Shown: positions 1 through 8,634 of the stretch, piece after piece
Position numbering within the stretch: position 1 is the stretch's first letter
Layout: every line of letters starts with the position of its first letter
DNA from: Bacillota bacterium
Lineage (GTDB): Bacteria; Bacillota; Desulfotomaculia; Desulfotomaculales; Desulfohalotomaculaceae
Assembly (NCBI GenBank): GCA_009711615.1
Contig: VENI01000001.1
Location: 62,001 to 126,000, forward strand
Length of the DNA: 64,000 bases
Direction of reading: 5' to 3'
Program-made: the position numbers and the translations under genes
Notes under the pieces: model-generated
Told to the model about the DNA's origin: nothing
Seen by the model: the letters and a program-made list of their open reading frames with translations, nothing else
The model's database searches: none

Positions 1-1068
1 TGCTACACCGGGATTACTTACCATACCGGAGCCGATGATGGAAACTTTGGATACGTCTTCATCGTGGGCATAGCGGCTAAAACCTATCTTCTCCTGTATC
101 TCTTCTACCACTGAGAGAGCTTTGCGCAGATCATCCCTGGCAATGGTAAAGGAAATATCGTTAACCTTATTTCTTACGGCACTCTGGATAATCATATCCA
201 CGTCAATATTCTTTGCTGCCAATGACCTAAAAATAGCAGATGCGATGCCAGGTTTATCAGGTACATCATACAAACCTATTCTAGCCGCATTATCATCATG
301 GGCTACTCCGCTTACCACTAGTTCTTTTTCCATTTTGCTAACCTCCTGAACAATAGTGCCTTCTTTACTGAAATCAAAACTAGAGCGCACTGCAATGGGA
401 ATATTATATATCTTTGCCAGTTCCACTGAGCGAGGGTGCAGTATCTGTGCACCTAAGCTGGCAAACTCGAGCATTTCATCATGAGATACATATTTAAGTT
501 TACTGGCTTCTGGCACTACCCTTGGATCAGTAGTGTATACACCGTCAACATCAGTATAAATTTCACACAAATCTGCATTAAGTGCCACTGCCAATGCCAC
601 AGCAGATGTATCTGAACCACCTCGACCCAAAGTGGTAATTTCATTTTCTGGGGTAACACCTTGGAAACCAGCCACCACGACAATTTTTCCTAAATCTAGT
701 TGGGTGTTTAAGCGAGTTGCATCAATGTCTTTAATTTTAGCCTTGTTATGAATGTTGCTGGTTTTCACCCCAGCCTGACCCCCGGTAAGAGAAACCGCAT
801 CACAACCCAACTCTTTAATGGCCATAGCCAATAAGGAAATGGATACCTGCTCTCCTGTGGAAAGAAGCATATCAACTTCCCGTTCTGACGGATTGCTAGT
901 AATCTCTTTCATAAGTGATACTAGTTCATCAGTGGTGTCTCCCATGGCTGATACTACTACCACCATTTTGTTTCCTGCTCTGTGATCCTCTACTACCTTT
1001 TGGGCAACCCTTTTTATCCTTTCAGGGGTGCCCACCGAACTACCTCCAAACTTTTGAACAATCAACAT
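1..1068 (-). CDS. lysC: Aspartate kinase (partial, C-terminus off the left edge)
   Basis: Aspartate kinase phosphorylates L-aspartate, the first step toward lysine, threonine and methionine. The ATG at 1068 opens with MLIVQKFGGSSVGTPE, the amino-acid-kinase signature containing the substrate lysine. GRGGSDTSAVALA and the TDVDGVYTTDPR segment follow. The ACT regulatory part begins near residue 265 (YDVPDKPGIASAIF). The window holds 356 residues, and family members are about 400 long, so the last part of the second ACT domain is missing. It lies 49 bp downstream of thrB in the same direction as hom and thrB, suggesting one aspartate-family operon. Feedback inhibition by lysine and/or threonine is expected from the ACT domains but cannot be read from the sequence. 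Confidence 0.95.
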   Translation of the reverse strand, partial: MLIVQKFGGSSVGTPERIKRVAQKVVEDHRAGNKMVVVVSAMGDTTDELVSLMKEITSNPSEREVDMLLSTGEQVSISLLAMAIKELGCDAVSLTGGQAGVKTSNIHNKAKIKDIDATRLNTQLDLGKIVVVAGFQGVTPENEITTLGRGGSDTSAVALAVALNADLCEIYTDVDGVYTTDPRVVPEASKLKYVSHDEMLEFASLGAQILHPRSVELAKIYNIPIAVRSSFDFSKEGTIVQEVSKMEKELVVSGVAHDDNAARIGLYDVPDKPGIASAIFRSLAAKNIDVDMIIQSAVRNKVNDISFTIARDDLRKALSVVEEIQEKIGFSRYAHDEDVSKVSIIGSGMVSNPGVA

Positions 1069-1117
1069 TCTGCCTCTTCACTCCTACCGTTCTGGTTTAT
1101 GTTTGTATGTAATACTA

Positions 1118-2023
1118 TTAACTTACTACCTCCATAGCTGTCGCTCCTATAGGACTAGGTTCAAGCACCATCACTTTTGCCATAACCCCGTTTTCCCTAA
1201 AGGTATCTCTCATTACTTTAGCTATAAGCTCAAAGTTTTTGTCCGCAAAGGCAATCAATGTGGGCCCTGCCCCCGATAAAACAACGCCTTTGGCTCCAAC
1301 CAACCTGGCCGCCGCCAGTACCTTCTTCATTCCCGGCACCAGGGAAGCCCGGTAGTTTTGGTGCAGTCTATCTTCCATAGCGTAGCACAACTTACTCAAA
1401 TCACCCTGGCACAGGGCAGTTACCAACAATGCTGCCCGCCCCACATTAAACACCGCATCATTAAGGGATACCTGGCTGGGAAGAACTTCTCGAGCCAATT
1501 TTGTGGATAGTTGAAAATCTGGCACCGCCACCACTGTCTTCATACCTGCTGGTGGGGTTATTTTCATATACTGTACTTCGCCTTCAACAGCAGTGGAAAC
1601 TGTAATTCCTCCCAGTAATGCCGGTGCCACATTATCGGGATGTCCTTCCACACGCACTGCTAATTCTAATAATTTATCGTTAGTTAACTTACTGCCGGAA
1701 AGCTTGTTGGCTGCTATTAAACCACCAACTATAGCTGCAGCGCTACTGCCCAAACCACGACAAACAGGTATTTGGTTAGTTAGCTTGATTCTTAGCCCAG
1801 AAGGTTGATAGGCAACCTCTTTAAATACACTGTGGGCTGCTTGGTAAACAATGTTACTTTCATCGCGAGGAATATCAGCAGCACCGTCACCGTGTATTTC
1901 AACAGCGAGGCCTGCAGAAATTTCTTCCATCTCTACTATATTATATAATTTTAGTGCCATACCCAGGCAGTCAAATCCCGGTCCTAAATTGGCAGTTGTT
2001 GCAGGCACATGAACACGTATCAT
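1118..2023 (-). CDS. thrB: Homoserine kinase
   Basis: Homoserine kinase makes O-phosphohomoserine from homoserine and ATP in threonine synthesis. The N-terminus VHVPATTANLGPGFD and the GHMP phosphate-binding loop GLGSSAAA (about residues 90-97) are diagnostic, as is the C-terminal GVVLSGAGPTLIAF motif. The open frame extends to a TTG at 2038, but the ATG at 2023 (MIRVHVPATT) is preferred: it has a GAGGGG ribosome-binding site seven bases upstream and starts where the family starts. This gives 301 residues, the usual length. The start lies 4 bp after the hom stop codon, so the two are probably translationally coupled. Confidence 0.96.
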   Translation of the reverse strand: MIRVHVPATTANLGPGFDCLGMALKLYNIVEMEEISAGLAVEIHGDGAADIPRDESNIVYQAAHSVFKEVAYQPSGLRIKLTNQIPVCRGLGSSAAAIVGGLIAANKLSGSKLTNDKLLELAVRVEGHPDNVAPALLGGITVSTAVEGEVQYMKITPPAGMKTVVAVPDFQLSTKLAREVLPSQVSLNDAVFNVGRAALLVTALCQGDLSKLCYAMEDRLHQNYRASLVPGMKKVLAAARLVGAKGVVLSGAGPTLIAFADKNFELIAKVMRDTFRENGVMAKVMVLEPSPIGATAMEVVS

Positions 2024-2027
2024 CTTT

Positions 2028-3320
2028 TTACCCCTCAACTCTTAAGACATTGGCTATTTCTTTAACGCAGGAAAGTTGCTTAATATCTATCAGAGCATCC
2101 TGCACATTTTCTTCTTTTGTTCCGTGAGTAATTAAAACTAATTCTGCAGTACTTCCCTCTACATCTTTTTGGATAACAGAAGCTAAACTTACACCTTTGT
2201 TACCAAACACCAGAGCAATTGATGATAGCACCCCAGGTTTATCATGTACCAATATTCGAATATAATAACGGCTTTTGGTTTTACCCATTGGTTTAATGGG
2301 CTTATTGTTATAACAGGTACATCCAATTATTCCAGGTACGTCTCTAAGCATATCCCGGGCAGCATCCATAATATCTGCCACCACTGCACTGGCGGTGGGG
2401 AGTTCACCTGCACCCTGGCCGTAGAACATTGTATCACCCACTGCATCACCTCTTACAAAGACTGCATTAAAGGCATCATTTACCGAGGTTAGTGGATGAT
2501 CACTGGGAATTAGTGTGGGATGAACCCGCACTTCTATCCCTTCATCAGTCATTTTTGATATCCCCAACAACTTAATAATATAACCTAATTCGTTGGCATA
2601 AGCAATATCTTCTGTAGAAATCTTTGTTATTCCTTCAACATATACATCATCTAGGGTTACCCTGGTGTTAAATGAAATTGACGACAGAATAGCAATCTTC
2701 CGGGCTGCATCATAACCTTCCACATCAGCAGTGGGGTCCGCTTCCGCATACCCTTTCGCTTGGGCTTCTTTTAACACATCATTAAAATCGGAACCTTCTT
2801 TTGTCATCTTGGTTAACATATAGTTTGTTGTACCATTAATAATACCAAAAACCTGCTCTATGTTATTGGAGGCCAAGCTCTGCTTTAGTGTTCTAATAAT
2901 GGGAATTCCACCAGCCACACTGGCTTCAAAGAACAAGTCACAATTGTTTGCTTCAGCTGCAGCAAAAAGTTCTTTTCCATGCATGGCAATCATGTCTTTG
3001 TTAGCAGTAACTACACTCTTACCTCTATTTAATGACTGTAACACATAGTCCATAGTTGGGGAAATACCTCCCAACACTTCTACTACAATATCTATTTCCG
3101 GATTGTTAGTAATGTCACCTATATTTGTGGTCAGCACTGACGGGTCAATATCAATACCGCGATCTTTAGATGTATCCCTTACCAACACTTTCTGAACTTC
3201 TATTTTTAATCCTACTTTACGCTGGATATTCTCCACATTTTCTGTCAGGATGCGATATACACCCCGCCCTACTGTACCGAGACCTAATAAACCAATTTTA
3301 ACTACCTGCTTATGTGGCAT
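2028..3320 (-). CDS. hom: Homoserine dehydrogenase
   Basis: Homoserine dehydrogenase reduces aspartate semialdehyde to homoserine. A Rossmann NAD(P) motif GLLGLGTVGRGVY lies at about residues 11-23. The catalytic region contains GIINGTTNYMLTKM and the EGYDAARK segment with the acid/base lysine. The last 80 residues form an ACT domain (ILVHDKPGVLSSIA), typical of threonine-inhibited enzymes. At 430 residues it is full length. The ATG at 3320 has a GGAGG site upstream. It leads the hom-thrB-lysC run. The upstream gap to the ACT-domain gene holds a dispersed repeat, so whether all four share one promoter is uncertain. Confidence 0.97.
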   Translation of the reverse strand: MPHKQVVKIGLLGLGTVGRGVYRILTENVENIQRKVGLKIEVQKVLVRDTSKDRGIDIDPSVLTTNIGDITNNPEIDIVVEVLGGISPTMDYVLQSLNRGKSVVTANKDMIAMHGKELFAAAEANNCDLFFEASVAGGIPIIRTLKQSLASNNIEQVFGIINGTTNYMLTKMTKEGSDFNDVLKEAQAKGYAEADPTADVEGYDAARKIAILSSISFNTRVTLDDVYVEGITKISTEDIAYANELGYIIKLLGISKMTDEGIEVRVHPTLIPSDHPLTSVNDAFNAVFVRGDAVGDTMFYGQGAGELPTASAVVADIMDAARDMLRDVPGIIGCTCYNNKPIKPMGKTKSRYYIRILVHDKPGVLSSIALVFGNKGVSLASVIQKDVEGSTAELVLITHGTKEENVQDALIDIKQLSCVKEIANVLRVEG

Positions 3321-3339
3321 CTAAAAAAACCTCCGACAT

Positions 3340-3446
3340 TTATTGATTTAGGCATTAAGTATTCAGTAATTAGAATTTAGAATACCTCATATATATTCAC
3401 TAGTTCTCTTATTCTGACTACTGACTACTGACTCCTGGCTTCTGTT
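3340..3446. repeat. Dispersed intergenic repeat, copy A
   Basis: This stretch contains GCATTAAGTATTCAGTA near its left end and a run of CTGACTACTGACTCCTGG-type units near its right end. Both halves recur in the same order at 50741-50820, and the right half recurs inverted at 49577-49618. The unit structure (imperfect GACTNCT periodicity) indicates a dispersed repeat rather than regulatory sequence. It sits between hom and the ACT-domain gene. Confidence 0.7.
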
Positions 3447-3454
3447 TCTTAGTA

Positions 3455-3904
3455 TTACTGATTCTGTCCTACTAACTCTACTGTTTGCACCCCTTCAATT
3501 TTTTGTAAGTGGCTGACAAGTTCTTCAACGTCACCGGCCAGTTCTGTGGTTTCAATGGCAACTGTCACATTTGCTACACCTTCTTGGGGAACGTTTTGAT
3601 TGATGGTAAGTACATTTCCACTGACATAAGCAATATTATTTAATATGTTTGATAAAACACCCGAACGATGCTCCAACAACAGTGAAAGTGTAACAATTTT
3701 ATCCCTGCTCCATTGATAAAAGGGATATACCCCATCTTTATACTTATAAAAGGCACTGCGGGAAAGGGCTACCTTTTCCACTGCTTCATTTACCGTAATG
3801 GCTTGCCCTTTTCGCAATAATTCCTTTGCTTGCGCTGTTTTTAATATAGCCTCGGGCAGAATATCTTCACGCACTAAAAAAAAACGCCGATCTTTGCCTT
3901 GCAC
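3455..3904 (-). CDS. ACT-domain protein, UPF0735/PheB family
   Basis: This is a small cytoplasmic protein of the family annotated as PheB or UPF0735. The N-terminal part ([20 protein letters not shown]) and a helix-turn-helix-like stretch ([22 protein letters not shown]) precede an ACT domain ([22 protein letters not shown]). The role is thought to be amino-acid sensing, but the ligand is unknown. The frame opens at a GTG at 3952; the GTG at 3904 is preferred because AGGAG lies eight bases upstream and the 149-residue product matches the family. A small inverted repeat (GGAGGA/TCCTCC, 3933-3950) lies in the leader. The adjacent hom, thrB and lysC support a role in aspartate-family metabolism. 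Confidence 0.85.
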   Translation of the reverse strand: MQGKDRRFFLVREDILPEAILKTAQAKELLRKGQAITVNEAVEKVALSRSAFYKYKDGVYPFYQWSRDKIVTLSLLLEHRSGVLSNILNNIAYVSGNVLTINQNVPQEGVANVTVAIETTELAGDVEELVSHLQKIEGVQTVELVGQNQ

Positions 3905-4151
3905 AATAACCACTCCTAGTCTGTCTTTGAGAGGAGGATATATTTCCTCCACGTGTAGACATTATAACACCTGTATATCTACATGACAATATTTAATTTT
4001 ATTATGCCATAAACTCATTTTATTTCCAAAATTTATATAGTGTTCATTAAAATTTGGTCAAAATACACTGTATACAGCTATACATTGGAAACAACTCCTA
4101 TACATTTCGGCATAAATGCTCTTAGCAATAATATTTGTAGTCATATAATAC

Positions 4152-4180
4152 TGGACTACTTAATAAGTTATAGATATAAT
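4152..4180 (+). promoter_or_regulatory. Putative vegetative promoter of the riboswitch-ablAB unit
   Basis: A perfect -10 box TATAAT (4175-4180) lies 17 bp downstream of TGGACT (4152-4157), which matches four of six positions of the TTGACA consensus. Transcription would start near 4187, about 20 bases before the riboswitch. The stretch between the ACT-domain gene and this promoter (3905-4150) shows nothing else supportable. Confidence 0.6.
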
Positions 4181-4207
4181 AACAATACGTATGAAAACTT
4201 AAAAATC

Positions 4208-4372
4208 AATTTTTCGCAGCGCTTAATTCTCAAAAAAGAAGCGGGGGACCCAATTAATAGGGGTGAATCCAAAAGGTAGGGCTACCCTTCAGCCCGAACC
4301 CGTCAGCTAACCTCGTAAGCGTCGCAAGGGGAAGCATGGTAAGGTATTTATCTATGCCTTATTCTGTTTTGT
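4208..4372 (+). promoter_or_regulatory. ydaO/yuaA-type c-di-AMP riboswitch
   Basis: The leader has the conserved blocks of the ydaO motif in order: GGGGGACCCA (4243-4252), GGGGTGAATCC (about 4260-4270), GGGCTACCCTTCAGCCCGAA (4279-4298), CCGTCAGCTAACCTCGTAAG (4300-4319) and GGGGAAGC (4328-4335). This class binds cyclic di-AMP and generally turns expression off. A strong terminator lies about 45 bases downstream and before ablA, the expected layout for transcriptional attenuation. A short reading frame crossing this region (4040-4279) is not a gene. Exact ends are estimated. Confidence 0.9.
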
Positions 4373-4416
4373 ATTGAATGGGAATTGGTCTGCACTTACT
4401 GCAGGCAAATTTTAAC

Positions 4417-4457
4417 ATGCCCATCCCCTTGCAATTTTAGGGGATGGGCATTTTGTG
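4417..4457 (+). terminator. Intrinsic terminator of the riboswitch expression platform
   Basis: A perfect 12-bp stem (4417-4428 paired with 4440-4451) is followed by TTTTGTGTTT and lies 28 bases before the ablA start. Its position makes it the likely attenuator controlled by c-di-AMP. Confidence 0.9.
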
Positions 4458-4484
4458 TTTGTTTAAAAACCAAGGAGGTTTATA

Positions 4485-5717
4485 ATGATTAGTTTAAAAG
4501 AAAAGTTGTTAAAATTTTTTAAAGCCAGTGAAAAGGATTGGAACAGTTGGCAGTGGCAAATTGAACATAGAATTACTAATGTTGAAGAACTCAAAAATAT
4601 TATAATACTATCAGATAAAGAGAAAAAAGGAATCGAAAAATGCTTAAAACATTTTAGAATGGCGATAACCCCCTATTACGCTTCCCTAATGCACCCAAAT
4701 AGCAAGAACTGCCCCGTACGCAAGCAGGCGGTGCCAACTGAAATGGAAGTAAAATTTAACGCTTCCGACATGGAAGACCCCTTGCATGAAGATGTAGACT
4801 CTCCTGTACCAGGTGTAACTCATCGTTACCCAGATCGGGCGCTTCTGCTGGTAACTGACCAGTGTTCCATGTATTGCCGACACTGTACCAGGCGTCGTAT
4901 GGCTGGGTCCCATGATAAACCGCTACCAAAATCACATGTGGATAAGGCCATCAATTACATTAGAAAAACCAAAGAAATCAGAGATGTTGTAATTTCTGGC
5001 GGTGACCCACTAACTTTGTGTGACAGTAGACTAGAATATATATTAAAGCAGCTGCGTTCCATTGATCATGTGGAAATTATTCGTATTGGTAGCAGAATGC
5101 CGGTGGTCTTACCACAGAGAATCACCGATGAGCTCTGTGGCGTGCTGAAAAAATACCACCCGGTGTGGATAAATACCCATTTTAACCACCCTAAAGAAAT
5201 CACTCCGGAATCTAGTGCCGCCTGTGCCAAGTTGGCAGATGCTGGTATCCCATTGGGTAACCAAAGTGTACTGTTGAAAAAGGTAAATGATTGTTCCCAT
5301 ATCTATAAGGATTTAGTACGTAAACTGACAAAAATCAGAGTGCGCCCATATTACCTGTATCAGTGTGACTTATCCATGGGTATTGGCCATTTCCGCACAT
5401 CAGTCGCTAAAGGTATTGAAATTATTGAGTCCCTTCGCGGTCATACTTCCGGGCTTTGCATTCCTCAATTTGTAGTTGACGCACCCGGTGGCGGAGGTAA
5501 AATACCGGTTAATCCTCAGTACATGATCTCCCAGTCAGATAGCAAAGTAATCCTACGCAACTATGAAGGGGAAATGTTTGTTTACGAGGAAACAGAGGAT
5601 AAATCCAGCAGTTGTAGTGAATGCGGAAAATGTATGCAGAAGAACGAAAAATCAGTAGGCCCTGCAAGTTTAATGCTACCAAACAAATCACGAAAATCCG
5701 ACAAGCAGGTTGGGTAA
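4485..5717 (+). CDS. ablA: L-lysine 2,3-aminomutase
   Basis: This radical SAM, PLP-dependent enzyme converts L-alpha-lysine to L-beta-lysine. The CSMYCRHCTRRR motif (about residues 131-142) supplies the three cluster cysteines. The SGGDPL motif follows, and PGGGGKIP (about residue 335-342) carries the expected PLP-binding lysine. The C-terminus has further cysteines (CSECGKCMQK), a common feature. At 410 residues it is full length. AAGGAGG lies a few bases before the ATG. It is followed after 18 bp by an acetyltransferase, the standard ablA-ablB pair making the osmolyte N-epsilon-acetyl-beta-lysine. A lysine-fermentation role is less likely because the other fermentation genes are absent. Expression is probably set by the upstream c-di-AMP riboswitch. 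Confidence 0.95.
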   Translation: MISLKEKLLKFFKASEKDWNSWQWQIEHRITNVEELKNIIILSDKEKKGIEKCLKHFRMAITPYYASLMHPNSKNCPVRKQAVPTEMEVKFNASDMEDPLHEDVDSPVPGVTHRYPDRALLLVTDQCSMYCRHCTRRRMAGSHDKPLPKSHVDKAINYIRKTKEIRDVVISGGDPLTLCDSRLEYILKQLRSIDHVEIIRIGSRMPVVLPQRITDELCGVLKKYHPVWINTHFNHPKEITPESSAACAKLADAGIPLGNQSVLLKKVNDCSHIYKDLVRKLTKIRVRPYYLYQCDLSMGIGHFRTSVAKGIEIIESLRGHTSGLCIPQFVVDAPGGGGKIPVNPQYMISQSDSKVILRNYEGEMFVYEETEDKSSSCSECGKCMQKNEKSVGPASLMLPNKSRKSDKQVG

Positions 5718-5735
5718 AATGCGGAGTGATACAGC

Positions 5736-6590
5736 ATGTTAAATACTAGATTACATCAAAAAAATGGTTCTTTTACTATTGATGCCATTATTGACCAAAC
5801 CAACCAAAGAATATGGGTCTCAAATTATAATTTCTCCAATGCACCTGAATTTACAGATTTTTTAATACAAAATGCTTATCAAAACTCAGCCGATAAAGTG
5901 ATAATTCCAGCACGTGATAATGATGTTGGTGCTTTGGAAAACCAAGGGTTTGTACTGGAAGGTAGGGCAGAAGGTTTTTTTAATGGTGACACAGCATATT
6001 TTATGTCTGCCTACCCCTCAGCGAAACGTAGACAAAGTATAAATCTCAAAAATAAAATGGATCAATTGCAAAAAATAATTTCGATGCCGTTAAAACCATC
6101 AAACAAACTGCCTGAGGGATATATTGTTAGAAACGCAGTACCTGATGATGCCAAGGCACTGGCAATCTTGTATGATAAAGTTTTTTCCACATATCCCACG
6201 CCACTGAATGACAGCGAATACATTCAAAAACTCATGAATAACGACACATATTTTCTGTTGATTGAATATAATGGTGACATTGCCAGTGCAGCAGCGGCAG
6301 AAATAGATGCTGAGAATGGCAATGCGGAAATGACAAACTGTGCCACCAACCCCGAACATCAGGGGAAAGGTTTAATGAGTATTTTAATGAACGATTTGGA
6401 AAATATGGTTTTAAAAAAGGATATAAAATGTCTATACAGCCTATCCAGATCTTCAGAATTCGGCATTAACCTAATTTTTCACAGATTAGGGTACAGTTAT
6501 TGTGGTACATTAATTAACAACTGTCATATCTGCAATACTTGGGAAGATATGCATCTTTGGGTAAAAACAAAATTCTCCCCCATATCATAA
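5736..6590 (+). CDS. ablB: Beta-lysine N6-acetyltransferase
   Basis: The product is a 284-residue GNAT-family acetyltransferase that should acetylate beta-lysine to N-epsilon-acetyl-beta-lysine. The C-terminal GNAT core is visible from about residue 125 (YIVRNAVPDDAKALAILYDKVF), with the acetyl-CoA loop region at NPEHQGKGLMSILMNDLE and the end NLIFHRLGYSYCGTL. The N-terminal 120 residues match the AblB layout rather than a simple GNAT. It follows ablA by 18 bp and precedes a strong terminator, so the pair is a bicistronic unit. The function rests mainly on the pairing with ablA. Confidence 0.9.
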   Translation: MLNTRLHQKNGSFTIDAIIDQTNQRIWVSNYNFSNAPEFTDFLIQNAYQNSADKVIIPARDNDVGALENQGFVLEGRAEGFFNGDTAYFMSAYPSAKRRQSINLKNKMDQLQKIISMPLKPSNKLPEGYIVRNAVPDDAKALAILYDKVFSTYPTPLNDSEYIQKLMNNDTYFLLIEYNGDIASAAAAEIDAENGNAEMTNCATNPEHQGKGLMSILMNDLENMVLKKDIKCLYSLSRSSEFGINLIFHRLGYSYCGTLINNCHICNTWEDMHLWVKTKFSPIS

Positions 6591-6591
6591 C

Positions 6592-6624
6592 AAAAAACCT
6601 TGACCTCTTGGGTCAAGGTTTTTT
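6592..6624 (+). terminator. Intrinsic terminator of ablAB
   Basis: A 14-bp stem (6592-6605 with 6611-6624) with loop TCTTG begins just after the ablB stop and ends in a T-run. Its A-rich 5' arm makes it potentially bidirectional. Confidence 0.9.
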
Positions 6625-6636
6625 GGTTTAAGAGGA

Positions 6637-6779
6637 TGTTCGAAAAGTCCGCGCGAGATCCACTTCAAATCTCTGCGTTGGCTCGGCTTTCGCGGTGCTC
6701 ACGTATTACATATACGCTCCGCTCCTCAAAGCCTTCGCCGCCTTGAGCTTTTCGTGTCTATCGTGCTCCTTTTCGAACA
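6637..6779. mobile_element. MITE-like element with terminal inverted repeats
   Basis: A 143-bp non-coding segment is bounded by TGTTCGAAAAG (6637-6647) and its inverted copy CTTTTCGAACA (6769-6779). It is GC-richer than the flanks and contains no open frame. It lies between the ablAB terminator and the end of spoIVA. Elements of this look are multicopy in related clostridial genomes from memory, but only one copy is in the window. Confidence 0.65.
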
Positions 6780-6784
6780 CTGAT

Positions 6785-8263
6785 TTAAATGATGATGCAG
6801 ATTAGGCCTCCACTACCGTCATTAACAATACGTTGCAGGGTCTCTTGCAACTTTGCTTGGGCATTATCCGGCATGCGGTGAATTTTGTTTTGCACCCCTT
6901 CACGAACTAAGTCATGTAGGCTTTTACCAAAAATTTCGGATGTCCATATTTTAGTTGGATTTTCATCAAACTCATCCAACATGTAGCGCACAAGTTCTTC
7001 ACACTGCTTCTCAGTACCAATAATAGGGGTGATCTCAGTAGTAATATCTGCTTTAATTATATGCAGTGATGGCGCACTTGCCTTTAACTTCACTCCAAAC
7101 CGATTACCTTGGCGAATTAATTCTGGCTCTTCTAAATTCATTTCATCTAAGCGAGGAGTAACTACACCGTACCCAGACTCTTTTACTTCTGTAAAGGCTG
7201 CGGAAACTTTTTCCCATTCATTCTTAGCCACCGCAAAGTCACGCATCAAACGGAAGATATCCTCGTCTCCCCCAACATCGTGACCACATTCCTCTGAAAG
7301 CACTTTGAAAAACAAATCACGATTTGCCAGCATTTCTATTGAAGCAGAACCAGTGCCCATATCCATACTTTGCAGATTAACCTGATCTACAAATTCATAA
7401 TCCGCCAATGCTTCCACCGCAGTTTCAATATCTCGCAACCTACGCACATGGTGAACGGTAGTCTTAACAGCTTCCTCAAAGTTATCACGAAGCCAATGCT
7501 TGGTGTCTAATTCTTCCACCCAAGGTGGTAGTGAAATACTTACTTCATTCACTGGGAATTCAAATAGAATTTGTTCCATTATATACAGTATGTCATCCTG
7601 ATTAAGTTCTGCCGCATTAATAGGTAGCACTGGAACATCATATTTCTCCTGTAATTCCACAGCAATATCATCGACTTCTGGAGAGGCAGGACGAATACTG
7701 TTCATAAGTATTACAAACGGTTTGCCTAACTCTTTTAGCTCTTCTACAACACGTTCTTCGGCTTCTATATAATTTTCCCTTGAGATGTCAGTAATTGATC
7801 CATCAGTAGTAACTAGCACACCTATGGTAGAATGCTCAGATATCACCTTGCGTGTACCAATTTCTGCAGCTTCCTGGAAAGGAATAGGATCTTCAAACCA
7901 TGGAGTAGTAACCATTCGTGGGCCCTCTTCTTCTTCGTAACCTAGAGCCCCTTCTACCCGGTACCCCACACAGTCCACCAGTCTCATTTTAACTTGCAAA
8001 CTGGGACTAACAACTATTTCCACTGCCTCATTAGGAACAAATTTGGGCTCGGTGGTCATAATGGTGCGACCCGCTCCACTTTGAGGGAGTTCATCTTTCG
8101 CCCGTTCCCTATCGTGTACGTTTTTTATATTGGGGATAACTGATAAGTCCATAAATCTTTTTATGAATGTGGACTTGCCGGTACGCACACCACCGACTAC
8201 GCCCAGGTAAATATCTCCGCCGGTACGCTCTGCAATATCTCGGAAAAGATCAATTTTTTCCAT
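6785..8263 (-). CDS. spoIVA: Stage IV sporulation protein A (spore coat basement ATPase)
   Basis: SpoIVA polymerises on the forespore surface in the mother cell, using ATP, and forms the base on which coat proteins assemble. The N-terminus MEKIDLFRDIAERTGGDIYLG and Walker A motif GGVRTGKST (about residues 24-32) are characteristic, and VDCVGYRVEGALGYEEEEGP follows. The length of 492 residues equals the family norm. The ATG has a GGAGGGAGAG ribosome-binding site. It would be transcribed in the mother cell under SigE in other spore formers. A CATATATT box lies at 8317-8324 on this strand, but no convincing -35 partner was found. Confidence 0.97.
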   Translation of the reverse strand: MEKIDLFRDIAERTGGDIYLGVVGGVRTGKSTFIKRFMDLSVIPNIKNVHDRERAKDELPQSGAGRTIMTTEPKFVPNEAVEIVVSPSLQVKMRLVDCVGYRVEGALGYEEEEGPRMVTTPWFEDPIPFQEAAEIGTRKVISEHSTIGVLVTTDGSITDISRENYIEAEERVVEELKELGKPFVILMNSIRPASPEVDDIAVELQEKYDVPVLPINAAELNQDDILYIMEQILFEFPVNEVSISLPPWVEELDTKHWLRDNFEEAVKTTVHHVRRLRDIETAVEALADYEFVDQVNLQSMDMGTGSASIEMLANRDLFFKVLSEECGHDVGGDEDIFRLMRDFAVAKNEWEKVSAAFTEVKESGYGVVTPRLDEMNLEEPELIRQGNRFGVKLKASAPSLHIIKADITTEITPIIGTEKQCEELVRYMLDEFDENPTKIWTSEIFGKSLHDLVREGVQNKIHRMPDNAQAKLQETLQRIVNDGSGGLICIII

Positions 8264-8634
8264 ACTTCTCTCCCTCCTCTAATATATAAACTTATTACCT
8301 CCTAATCAAATTTTCAAGAATATATGTAAATAAATCATCCCTCCCCTGCCAAAACAAGGTCAGGACAGCAGTCCTAATTACTGACCCTAACCCCGGCACC
8401 GGGTAGTCCCGTCCATGTGTATTTTTTTCCAGGAGCATACAATAACAATATATATATATGGGCCAGGTATTAGTATTATGACCAACTAGCTTAAATAATT
8501 TGAAAAAATTTCTAGCACACTCCTTAATTGTATGTAACCTAAAACCGGAAAAATGATTAATTAATAAAATTTACAAATAAAAATCTCTGCCAATTTGTGG
8601 AACATTATGTCTATATACAACGTACACTAAAGAA
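8264..8634. other. Intergenic region between spoIVA and the MarR gene
   Basis: About 370 bp without a gene. At 8361-8425 two GC-rich hairpins are visible: an outer GGTCAG/CTGACC stem enclosing AGGAC/GTCCT, then CCCGG/CCGGG. A T-run follows on the plus strand at about 8427. On the minus strand this lies roughly 100-160 bases upstream of spoIVA, so it may be spoIVA leader RNA or the end of an unrecognised plus-strand transcript. The remainder (8430-8634) is AT-rich with no convincing element. Confidence 0.4.

Noticed and set aside
3340-3446. Repeat considered as a CRISPR array or tandem direct-repeat array
   Set aside because: Units are imperfect and contiguous with no spacers, and the same pattern occurs at other loci; no cas gene is present.
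4040-4279. 79-codon open frame on the plus strand
   Set aside because: It runs across the promoter and into the c-di-AMP riboswitch, has no ribosome-binding site and an unlikely composition.
8310-8330. SigE-type promoter for spoIVA
   Set aside because: A CATATATT box is present, but no credible -35 element at the proper distance was found, so it was not listed as a feature.
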